The position numbers and the translations under genes were made by a program. 64,000 nucleotides of DNA from Moorena bouillonii PNG. Lineage in GTDB: Bacteria > Cyanobacteriota > Cyanobacteriia > Cyanobacteriales > Coleofasciculaceae. Shown here piece after piece: positions 1-7,667 of the stretch (position 1 is its first letter; the number at the start of each line of letters is the position of its first letter). Location of the stretch: positions 1,944,266 through 2,008,265 of the forward strand of contig NZ_MKZS01000001.1 of the NCBI RefSeq assembly GCF_001942495.1, in the 5' to 3' direction. The notes below the pieces were generated by a model. It worked only from the letters and a program-made list of their open reading frames with translations. It was not told the origin of the DNA and searched no databases.

Positions 1-424
1 ATCTCCTGGATAAAGTTACTGATGTCGAACTCAGGTGATAATCATAATTAATGATAATTCTAATACAAAGCAGGGTAGGCTGTATGTAAAGAGCCTACCC
101 TGCCCCACTTTGCTATTGCAGACGTGATAATTAATTAAACGTAATCAGCCAGCCTAATGCTGTCAGCGGTTAGCTTAAAATAAACCTCATTTGGGAGAAT
201 TTAAGAGTTCAAGATTAATGAGAATTGAAAGTCTGGGGAACTGCCTCCCCTGTTCCCTTGCTGCATCGCTTATTCGCGCATCACCGATTGCACTACGCCC
301 ACGCTGCGCAAACAGTAGCCTCACAATTGGCCTAGGGTGGCCAACGGCTGACGGCACCTCAAGCAGCGTGGGCGTAGCGCATTAGCTGTTCGCGTAGCGT
401 GGGCGTAGCCCATTAGCTTACCTT
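1..424. other. Non-coding left edge with palindromic repeats
   Basis: No convincing gene is visible. The stretch holds a hairpin at 70-103 and, around 360-420, GC-rich palindromic repeats built on GCGTAGCGTGGGCGTAGC that recur between genes throughout the window. A possible ORF at 191-385 consists mostly of this repeat and is not credible. Confidence 0.6.
70..103. terminator. Perfect 12-bp hairpin, possible terminator
   Basis: GCAGGGTAGGCT (70-81) pairs exactly with AGCCTACCCTGC (92-103) around a 10-nt loop. No long T-run follows, so it may be a terminator or the core of a small repeat. Confidence 0.4.
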
Positions 425-619
425 CTAGAAAGCGGGAGGATTAAAGTATCCACCCACTGCTTCTTCAAGCTTTTCATCGGTTAGTTCAAGGTCGTCATCG
501 GTTAGTTTTATTTCCTGATCCGTTAGAGTTCTCAAGTCAGCGTTTTCTGACACCAACTGGTCTGTTGACCCGTTGTTTTTGTTCATTGAATTCTTGGTTT
601 GTTCGGTATTCATAGCCAT
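425..619 (-). CDS. Small double-glycine leader-like peptide
   Basis: This encodes a 64-residue acidic peptide if it starts at the ATG at 619. A TTG at 631 and another ATG at 613 are alternatives, and none has a clear Shine-Dalgarno. The C-terminal half repeats an LTD-x-x-L/I pattern and ends in EKLEEAVGG followed by the seven residues YFNPPAF. An ELxxxxGG ending is typical of leader peptides cleaved by C39-protease transporters, as in Nif11-type and other ribosomal peptide precursors. The tail has no Cys, Ser or Thr, so lanthionine or classical O/S-glycosylation of it is not expected. It lies on the same strand and 295 bp downstream of the TPR-glycosyltransferase gene. No transporter or maturase is nearby. 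It resembles precursors in general, but no specific family is recognised. Confidence 0.5.
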   Translation of the reverse strand: MAMNTEQTKNSMNKNNGSTDQLVSENADLRTLTDQEIKLTDDDLELTDEKLEEAVGGYFNPPAF

Positions 620-699
620 CGTTAAATTCAATTAATTGCTTGGCTTAACCATCTACTAGTTTAGCAGAGATTACCTGAACAAGTTTTTTCGTTTCTTGA

Positions 700-747
700 T
701 GCAAAGCGCGAGTGGGGGGAACCCCCTTTGGCCGCGCTGCATCGCTA
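700..747. repeat. GC-rich interspersed palindrome (GCAAAGCGCGAGTGGGGG type)
   Basis: A repeat that begins GATGCAAAGCGCGAGTGG, has a G5/C5 centre and ends CGCGCTGCATCGC. Related or inverted copies occur near 6994-7082, 7162-7345, 7300-7345, 7411-7450, 17359-17407 and 33070-33125. It is non-coding. Confidence 0.6.
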
Positions 748-780
748 ATAGAAATTAATTTTCCGTTTAGGTGCGCGCCT

Positions 781-919
781 CCTAGGGCCTGTTTTCTTGC
801 CTCGGAGATCCCCCGTTTCCCTTAAAAAAGGGGGACGAGCGAGTATGGCTCCCCCCTTTTTTAAGGGGGGCTGGGGGGGATCATAATCTTTGCGGAAAAC
901 TTTGAAAACATGCCCTAGG
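781..919. mobile_element. MITE-like element, 139 bp
   Basis: The ends CCTAGGGCCTGTTTTC (781-796) and GAAAACATGCCCTAGG (904-919) are inverted repeats matching at 15 of 16 positions. Inside is a second palindrome, from GATCCCCC (807) to GGGGGATC (882). It has no coding capacity. Its right end carries the stop codon of the neighbouring glycosyltransferase gene. Confidence 0.55.
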
Positions 920-3900
920 GATAAGCAAAGTAAAAACTTTCTGAACTATGATTCAACATAATCGAGCGCAACTTTGAAGCAATCTCATCCCGTAGGGGAG
1001 CAGCTTCGGCTTGAGTCAGCCAAGTAAATAGTTTCTCCACAGCTTGAGGAGACGGATCAATTTTGAGCGCCTCTTGGAGCAGACGAAATGCACCAGCAAG
1101 ATTCCCAGTCTTTAGGGGAATTACCATATGATTTAGACAATAATTAAAGTAATGGTTACGAGCGTTGGCTGTAATTGCTGCACAATGCTCAGCAGGAAGA
1201 TAGCTCTCGGAAATTTCAATCCCCAGGCGGATAGACGTTGCTTGAGCTCCAGATAATATCAGTTCACTGGTCATATTATTATCATGCTCACGGTAACGTG
1301 CCAAAATATCGCCTTCGTACCACCAATCATAAAAACTAGCAATACGCTTATAAAGTTCCCAATCAGGAGTATACGTGTTCCCCGGATCGTAACACCCCAG
1401 ATGTTCATGAGTAGAGCGACGAATCACAACTCCACAAGGATTCAAGACATTGGAAGTGCCAATCTTCCACAGCCAATCTTGATGGATACCCGTATCTTTT
1501 CCATACACTTGTTGGGAGAAAATTATCTTTCCTTTCTCATTGATATTTTCATAACCCGTAAATGCTGCTCCCACAGAATCACTACATGTTTCTAGACTCT
1601 TCTTCAACCGGGAATAAAAACCTGGAAGAACATATTCATCTTCAGGAAGCACATGAATCCACTGACCGCGACTGAGGGCAATACCAAGATTAAAATTGCG
1701 TCGCGCACCGATATTTTCTGGATTGCGGTAGTAGCGAACTACTCCTCCCCCAATCGAATTCACCAAATCGTATAGAGGAGGTGTGCTGGCATTATCCATA
1801 ACCAAAATTTCCATCTCCTCCTCGCCCTGCCATTGAGCCAACACACTCGCCAGACATTCCAGAAGATAGTCAGTACGGTTATATAAAGGAATAATTACTG
1901 TCCAAAAGGGTCGTTTTTCTTCACTTACCGATACCCTCGGAATCCCTGGAAACTGATATCCGCCAATAGTAACGTCTGGTTGTTCTACCTGCGGTGGTGT
2001 TAGTGTCTCAGGAGATACTGTAGAACCGTTGTTAGAACCGTTGTCAGAACCGTTGTCAGGATTTACTACTTTCCCATACCGGGGATTGACTAGCATTAGC
2101 CCTTGTCGATAAGCAGATGCTGCCTCGTTTAATTGCTTCTGAGTTTGGTAAATCCTGCCTAAGTTAAAGTAGACTTCCCCATAACTAGGATTGAGCTCCA
2201 GAACCTTCTGATAAGATGCGATCGCATGTTCAAACTCACCTTGGTCTTGAAGCACCACTCCCAAATTGTAATGAGCGCTTAGCAAATCTGACTGCATGGC
2301 GACCGCTTGCCGATAGTAAGCCACAGCATTAGTCAAATCTCCTGCCTTTTGCCGGGTAACCCCTAGCTCATGGTTCAACTGTGCGTAGTGTGCTTGTTTT
2401 TCTAGGGAAAGCTTCCCTTGAGCGTGGAGTGCATTGCCCAAATTCACATCAGCTTCAGTGCAGGTAGGCTGAATCTCCAAAGCTTGTTGATAAGATGCGA
2501 TCGCATCGTCCCAATTACCTTGTTGTTGTAGAGCATACCCAAGGTTGTTGTAAACCGGTACTAAGTTCGGCTGTATTGTTAAAACTCGTTGGTAACACTC
2601 CACCGACTCAGACAACTGACCTTGACCTTGGCACAAATTACCTAAACTAAACCAACCCTTAACAGAATTCGGCTCCGCTTCCACAGTAGCTCTGAACAAC
2701 TTCTCCGCACTTTCGTACTGACCTGTTTGCTGTGCCAGCACCCCTAAGCCATATAAAGCTTCCGGATGATTAGGGTGTTGTTCCAAAATCTTATAGTAAA
2801 GCTGTACAGCCTTGTTTAAGCGATTGGCTTGACGATGTTGAACAGCAAGTTGTAGTGCTTCAGAAACAGTTTCCATCGCAAATTGTCTTGGTTTATGAAC
2901 TACATTTAATAGAAAATCTTCTAATGCTCTTACCGGTTTTAAGTCACCATATAACTTATGCTTATTTTCAGCAACTTTATCAGATATATATTGACGATAT
3001 TGAGCATCTTGACCTAACCGTACCGCAATTTTTACATAATCCTCTTTACTTGCAGCAATTGTCTCTTCCAGACCCATCATTTTTAGAATTGCCATCGTAT
3101 GCCGACCACGCATCAAATCTCCTGGCAATGTCACAATCGGAATATTCTGGGCAATAGATTCCAAACTAGAGTTACATCCAGACCAACCAATGCTATCCAA
3201 GAATACATCCGCTATCGCTGACGTTCCAGCAAACCTCCTGTTATTCAGGAACGGTAAAAATATGCAGTAGTCTGTATAATCGAGGCCAAATTTATTAAAA
3301 GCATCCCTTAAACGCTGTTCAAATATCTCAGTAACCTGATCACTTTTAACATATTTAATAAATACAAACTTACACCGACAATCTAACTCTTTAGCAATTC
3401 TAGGAAAAACATCATCATAGTCAGGTAAATACTTATATAACGATTGGCAGCACCAGAACATAATCTCATCATCATCTAAGCCTATGTCCTTTTTTGCGAT
3501 CGCTTCCGGTGTAATTTCCAAAGGCGTGTAATGGATAGAGAGATTCGGTAATCTAACTAACCTCTCACTATAATGATCTTGAGCATTTTCTGCTTCCATT
3601 AAATCGCTACTCAAGTAATAGTCAATCGTCGGCATCCCACTAGTATCCGGATGTCCCCAAGATGTCATTTGAATCGGAGCCAGTCTTAAACAACCCAACT
3701 TAACTGTAGTTGGGGACATCCCGAATTCCGGAAAAATCAGGATGTGTAATTTATCTTCTGTAATTACCTCACACCATTCTTCGATAGTCAAAGAACCTTG
3801 AACAAATTTTACAAATGATTTTGCGGCTATTGCTGTTTCCTTATCCTGTTTTAACCCTGTGTGATAACCAAATAGTTCAAAATTAGATCTATCTATATTT

Positions 3901-5186
3901 TCTACCCAGCCCTTAATCGGTATTTTCCAATTAGAATGATCCCAAAAGAATTCTGAAATAACCCCAATCCGAACTTTTTCATGAGGTGCTAAATTTGGTA
4001 GAGGAATTTTCTGGCTCCACCGGGGATAGCACTGGGACATGATCTGGCAAATCATTTGTCCATAAATTTCCTGTAACTCTCGGTTATTTAACCCTTGATA
4101 GGCCAGATAAAAAGGCTGAAACGCTCCCACCGCATTAGCGGCACTTAGCAGTTCCCTTGGACTTAGATCTGTATCGCTCTGTGTATAGCTATCCGCTAAT
4201 TTTTTAAGACTAGCTTGGTAATTATTTCGCGTTACCTTGATTTCATCAACACTTGAATAAATGATCGGAATCTGACACACGCACATGGCCAGTTTAGCTT
4301 CAGCCAAGTTAGGGTTAATACTTAATGCTTGCTGGTAAGACTGTAGGGCTTCTTCTAGCTTGCACTGTTCGTGGAGTGTATTTCCTAAATTGTTATAAAC
4401 CTCAGCAAAATCAGGTTTCAGCCTAATCGCTTCCTGATAGGACTGTATCGCTTCCTCTAACTTGCCCTGTTTTTGGAGTATTGTTCCCAAATTGTTATGA
4501 GCGTCAGCATAGTTAGGTTTAAGCTTAATTGCTTCTTGGTAAGACTCTTTTGCAGCATCTAACTTGCCCTGTTTTTGGAATAGAGTCCCCAAATTGTTAT
4601 GAGCCTGAAAACAATCTGCTTTAAGCTTAATCGCTTCCTGGTAGGACTCTCGTGCAGCATCTAACTTACCCTGTACCTGCAGTACATTTCCCAGATTACA
4701 ATAAGCCTGAGCATAGTCAGGTTTAACCCTAATCGCTTCTTGGTAGGACTGTATCGCTTCCCCTAACTTACCCTGATTATGAAACAAATTTCCTAAATTG
4801 TTATGAGCCAGAGCATAGTCAGGTTTAACCCTAATCGCTTCTTGGTAAGACTGTACCGCTTTCTCTAACTCTCCTTGTGACCAGAAGATATTTCCCAAAT
4901 TGTTATGAACTTCAGCAAAGTCAGGTTTTAGGGTTAAAGCTTGTTGGTACAACCCTACCGCTTCCTCTAGCTTATTTTTTTCCTCAAATATACTTCCCAG
5001 ATTAGCAATGGCTATCACGTTATAGGGCTTCGATAAAAGCTTTTCCTCACCCTGATTATCCCCCTGAATCTGTATTACCTGTCTGTAGATAGATTCAGCT
5101 TCATCTAATTTACCTAACTGATGATTTTGAGCAGCTGTATTGATTAGAGATTCAAGGTTTGATTCTAACAATTGGTTGGTAGTCAT
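915..5186 (-). CDS. TPR / O-GlcNAc-transferase-like / GT2 fusion protein
   Basis: A 1423-residue predicted cytoplasmic multidomain glycosyltransferase with an ATG start at 5186. Residues about 15-330 are TPR repeats of the N-N-L-G-x-x-x-x-x-Q-G-K-L type. About 400-770 match the catalytic region of the SPINDLY/OGT family (GT41): SWGHPDTSG near residue 505, YSERLVRLPN, then DSIGWSGCNSSLESIA near 670. About 780-1085 is a second TPR block. About 1095-1390 is a GT2 domain beginning WTVIIPLYNR with MDNAS in the nucleotide-binding region. Such proteins presumably bind a polypeptide through the TPRs and glycosylate it, but acceptor and sugar cannot be read from sequence. Carrying two catalytic glycosyltransferase domains is unusual. 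The only same-strand neighbour is the small GG-leader peptide downstream. The family call is firm; the substrate is unknown. Confidence 0.88.
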   Translation of the reverse strand: MTTNQLLESNLESLINTAAQNHQLGKLDEAESIYRQVIQIQGDNQGEEKLLSKPYNVIAIANLGSIFEEKNKLEEAVGLYQQALTLKPDFAEVHNNLGNIFWSQGELEKAVQSYQEAIRVKPDYALAHNNLGNLFHNQGKLGEAIQSYQEAIRVKPDYAQAYCNLGNVLQVQGKLDAARESYQEAIKLKADCFQAHNNLGTLFQKQGKLDAAKESYQEAIKLKPNYADAHNNLGTILQKQGKLEEAIQSYQEAIRLKPDFAEVYNNLGNTLHEQCKLEEALQSYQQALSINPNLAEAKLAMCVCQIPIIYSSVDEIKVTRNNYQASLKKLADSYTQSDTDLSPRELLSAANAVGAFQPFYLAYQGLNNRELQEIYGQMICQIMSQCYPRWSQKIPLPNLAPHEKVRIGVISEFFWDHSNWKIPIKGWVENIDRSNFELFGYHTGLKQDKETAIAAKSFVKFVQGSLTIEEWCEVITEDKLHILIFPEFGMSPTTVKLGCLRLAPIQMTSWGHPDTSGMPTIDYYLSSDLMEAENAQDHYSERLVRLPNLSIHYTPLEITPEAIAKKDIGLDDDEIMFWCCQSLYKYLPDYDDVFPRIAKELDCRCKFVFIKYVKSDQVTEIFEQRLRDAFNKFGLDYTDYCIFLPFLNNRRFAGTSAIADVFLDSIGWSGCNSSLESIAQNIPIVTLPGDLMRGRHTMAILKMMGLEETIAASKEDYVKIAVRLGQDAQYRQYISDKVAENKHKLYGDLKPVRALEDFLLNVVHKPRQFAMETVSEALQLAVQHRQANRLNKAVQLYYKILEQHPNHPEALYGLGVLAQQTGQYESAEKLFRATVEAEPNSVKGWFSLGNLCQGQGQLSESVECYQRVLTIQPNLVPVYNNLGYALQQQGNWDDAIASYQQALEIQPTCTEADVNLGNALHAQGKLSLEKQAHYAQLNHELGVTRQKAGDLTNAVAYYRQAVAMQSDLLSAHYNLGVVLQDQGEFEHAIASYQKVLELNPSYGEVYFNLGRIYQTQKQLNEAASAYRQGLMLVNPRYGKVVNPDNGSDNGSNNGSTVSPETLTPPQVEQPDVTIGGYQFPGIPRVSVSEEKRPFWTVIIPLYNRTDYLLECLASVLAQWQGEEEMEILVMDNASTPPLYDLVNSIGGGVVRYYRNPENIGARRNFNLGIALSRGQWIHVLPEDEYVLPGFYSRLKKSLETCSDSVGAAFTGYENINEKGKIIFSQQVYGKDTGIHQDWLWKIGTSNVLNPCGVVIRRSTHEHLGCYDPGNTYTPDWELYKRIASFYDWWYEGDILARYREHDNNMTSELILSGAQATSIRLGIEISESYLPAEHCAAITANARNHYFNYCLNHMVIPLKTGNLAGAFRLLQEALKIDPSPQAVEKLFTWLTQAEAAPLRDEIASKLRSIMLNHSSESFYFAYP

Positions 5187-5220
5187 ATCGCGGTTTTCAG
5201 GACAGAGCTAGGTGGCTGTA

Positions 5221-5335
5221 ACAGGACTTACGCATTTGCCCCCTAAATCCCCCAATTCTGGGGGACTTTGACATCATTCCCCCCCAGAATTGGGGGGATA
5301 GGGGGGCGAAATAAACTTCACCGCGTAAGTCCTGT
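5221..5335. mobile_element. MITE-like palindromic element (115 bp)
   Basis: ACAGGACTTACGC at 5221-5233 is exactly inverted at 5323-5335 (GCGTAAGTCCTGT). The interior contains CCCCCAATTCTGGGGG-type palindromes. It lies in the 308-bp gap between the divergent glycosyltransferase and HTH genes, which holds no other recognisable feature. Confidence 0.65.
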
Positions 5336-5494
5336 GTAATACTAAATCCGGTTTGATTAGATATCAATCATGAAAAATTATTTCCCCCTAGTTGTCTGGT
5401 CAGTTTGGCAAAACTTTACATAACTTTACATTAAGGCGTCCAGGAATAAATTTTTGCTATACTAGTTTTATAGGAAGAGTTAGGGAATCCGAAC

Positions 5495-5947
5495 ATGAAC
5501 CACTGCGTTGGTACTACCGAAGCCGCATCTCTATTAGGTATTTCTTCTCGACGATTGCGCCAACTCCTGGAGAAGGGTCGGGTCAGGGGTGCCTATAAAA
5601 GTGGTAAATTCTGGATTATTCCTCTTTTCAAGGACCTACCACAAATCACCAAAGGTACCCGTGGACCAAAGGGCAAATGGCGTACCAGTCGTCCTCCCGC
5701 TCTAGCCACCATCAATGTCAACCGTAATCGGATTGGCAGCAACAATGGGAAACCTGCCGAAGACCGTCAGCCAGTGATTTCGGTAAAACGAAGCGGCAAC
5801 AATTTATACGGCAACCAGATCGAAATCCTTGGTCCATGTCGGATTGTTTATCAGCCCGAGCACCCACTGCGTTGTGGTGCTCGTCTATGGATCGAAACCT
5901 TCAGTGATGTTCATTTCATCGGTGGTAGTTTTCCCGCTAGTGTCTGA
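5495..5947 (+). CDS. Helix-turn-helix DNA-binding protein
   Basis: A 150-residue protein whose first 45 residues form a MerR/excisionase-type winged helix: TTEAASLLGISSRRLRQLL followed by a G-R-V-x-G-x-Y-K-x-G-K-F-W-I-I-P wing. The remainder is basic, low in recognisable motifs and rich in Gly/Asn/Arg. The ATG at 5495 follows an AGGAAGAG purine stretch. Excisionase-like proteins of this size occur widely in filamentous cyanobacteria, often outside prophages, and no integrase or attachment site is visible here. The role is probably DNA binding; the target is unknown. A degraded MITE starts 7 bp after its stop. Confidence 0.7.
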   Translation: MNHCVGTTEAASLLGISSRRLRQLLEKGRVRGAYKSGKFWIIPLFKDLPQITKGTRGPKGKWRTSRPPALATINVNRNRIGSNNGKPAEDRQPVISVKRSGNNLYGNQIEILGPCRIVYQPEHPLRCGARLWIETFSDVHFIGGSFPASV

Positions 5948-5954
5948 TCCTAAG

Positions 5955-6090
5955 GGCATTGCTGATTCTGGCTATGGTTTTCCCAATTCTGGGGGTAACA
6001 AAATTTTCAAAGTCCCTCAGAATTCGAGGAGCAACGGGGGCTTTAATAAAACCAGATTATCGCGCATTTATTCCTTAATTCAGGAACGCC
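5955..6090. mobile_element. Degraded MITE related to the copy at 29618-29764
   Basis: The left end GGCATTGCTGATTCTG and right end CCTTAATTCAGGAACGCC match the 147-bp element at 29618-29764, including the internal CAAAATTTTCAAAGTCC-like section. The copy has diverged and has no clear target duplication. Its right end lies 6 bp before the Rpn gene start. Confidence 0.65.
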
Positions 6091-6096
6091 AAAACT

Positions 6097-6987
6097 ATGA
6101 GATTTATCAGCCCAAAAATAGATTATGTCTTTAAAAAAGTTTTTGGTTCCAAAGAAAGTAAAACTATATTAATTAGTTTTCTTAATGCTATTATTTACAA
6201 TGGCGAACCAATCATTCAATCTTTAACCATTATTAATCCCTATAATCCCGGTCAAGTGTTGACTTTAAAAGACACTTATTTGGATGTAAAAGCAGTGTTA
6301 GCGGATGGAGAAGTTGTCCTAATTGAAATGCAAGTCTCATCCATCACTGGTTTTAGCAAACGGGTACTTTATAATATGGTGAAAGGATATGTTAATCAGT
6401 TAAAAACAGCAGAGGATTATATTCGTCTTAAACCTGTTATAGCTGTCACAATTACGGATTTTATTTTGTTCGACGAAACTCAGCAAATTATTAATCAATT
6501 TGTGTTTCAAGAAAAAACAGAAAAGTTTGAATGTCTGGAAGAGGAATTGCAGTTAATATTTATAGAATTACCGAAATTCCAGAAAAAACTATCAGAATTA
6601 GATACTTTAGCCGATAAATGGATTTATTTCATCAAAGAAGCTTCTAGCCTCGATAATATTCCTCCTTCTTTAGGAGAAGTATCAGAGATAGAATCAGCGT
6701 TAAATCTTGCTAATCAAGCTGGTATGACGCCAGAAGAATTAGAAATTGCCGATCGCCGTGCTATGGCATTACAAGATGAAAGAGGAAAACTAACTTATGC
6801 TGAAGAAATAGGAAGAAAAAAAGAAGCGATCGCCTTAATAATGCGTCTAATGAAAAAGCGTTTCGGGGAAATTGATACAAAAACCATTAGCAAAATAGAA
6901 AAGTTAACAATTGAAGAGTTGGAAAATTTGGGAGAAGACTTCTTAGATTTCAATAACATAACGGATTTAGAAAATTGGCTTAACTAG
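6097..6987 (+). CDS. Rpn family nuclease/putative transposase
   Basis: A 296-residue protein opening with PKIDYVFKKVFGSKES and FLNAII, the hallmark start of the Rpn/PD-(D/E)XK transposase-like family (PF12784). A strand carrying L-x-V-K-A and VLIEMQV gives the expected D...E-x-Q catalytic core. The C-terminus has the usual Lys/Glu-rich helical tail. E. coli relatives (RpnA-E) promote RecA-independent recombination and are DNA endonucleases. Full length, apparently intact. The AGGA before the start lies in the end of a decayed MITE. A second Rpn gene is at 43429. Confidence 0.85.
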   Translation: MRFISPKIDYVFKKVFGSKESKTILISFLNAIIYNGEPIIQSLTIINPYNPGQVLTLKDTYLDVKAVLADGEVVLIEMQVSSITGFSKRVLYNMVKGYVNQLKTAEDYIRLKPVIAVTITDFILFDETQQIINQFVFQEKTEKFECLEEELQLIFIELPKFQKKLSELDTLADKWIYFIKEASSLDNIPPSLGEVSEIESALNLANQAGMTPEELEIADRRAMALQDERGKLTYAEEIGRKKEAIALIMRLMKKRFGEIDTKTISKIEKLTIEELENLGEDFLDFNNITDLENWLN

Positions 6988-7667
6988 CATTCAGCGATGC
7001 AGTCGCTCATGGGGGAAACCACGGCAGTCGCTCATGGGGGGAACCCCCAAGACCGCGCTGCCTTCCCAAGACCGCGCTGCATCCCGGATATAGCGTTCAT
7101 AGGACTCATGAGGTACACATTATTTTTTACCTCTTCCCTCTTCCCTGCTCCCTGCTCCCGTCTTGATGCAAAGCGCGAGTGGGGGAAACCACGGCAAAGC
7201 GCGAGTGGTTTGTTCGCGTTCGCCTTTGGCGTGGCCTACGGCCAAGCGTCGCCAAAGGCGATAGTTACCGTAAGATAGTGGAGCCTTGTCTTGATGCAGT
7301 CGCTCATGGGGGAAACCCCCAAGACCGCGCTGCATCGCTATTAACAAATATTTAACCCTTTTCTGCATAACCTGCTAACTATTTTGGCTCCACAATAAAC
7401 AGGTTTCGTCTCCGGGGGGAACCCCCAAGACCGCGCTGCCTCCCCAAGACCTTAATGGTGCGTTTTCCGTAGGTGAATTAAATTCGCCACGGGTCGCACC
7501 TCTGCATCGCTGCTCCCTGCTCCCTAAAAAGCAGAAATTTGTACCTCACAAGTCGTAGAATTCCTATAGTTGGTAAGGTAATATAATTATCCGAACAGCA
7601 GCAGCGAAGCTGATCGCAAAAACGATTAGCCCGAAGGGCTACGCTACGCGATCGCAAAAATATAATT
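6988..7667. other. Gene-free region of nested repeats
   Basis: 680 bp without a credible gene. It contains several copies of the GCAAAGCGCGAGTGGGGGAAACC palindrome, a Family-F element whose ends lie near 7091 (GAGGTACACA) and 7571 (TTTGTACCTCAC), a GGTGCG...CGCACC repeat at 7457-7500, and a HIP1 palindrome just before the monooxygenase. Short ORFs here are repeat read-through. Confidence 0.7.
7457..7500. repeat. GGTGCG...CGCACC short palindromic repeat
   Basis: A 44-bp repeat with ends GGTGCG and CGCACC and a core AATTAAATTCGCCACGGG. Family members are at 11381-11426, 13945-13980, 17458-17501, 31221-31303 and 52266-52312, in both orientations. Confidence 0.7.

Noticed and set aside
191..385. 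64-codon plus-strand ORF
   Set aside because: Most of it is the GCGTAGCGTGGGCGTAGC-type repeat and it has no homologue-like composition or ribosome-binding site.
5495..5947. HTH protein as an excisionase of a mobile element
   Set aside because: There is no integrase, att site or phage gene nearby, so only a DNA-binding role is called.
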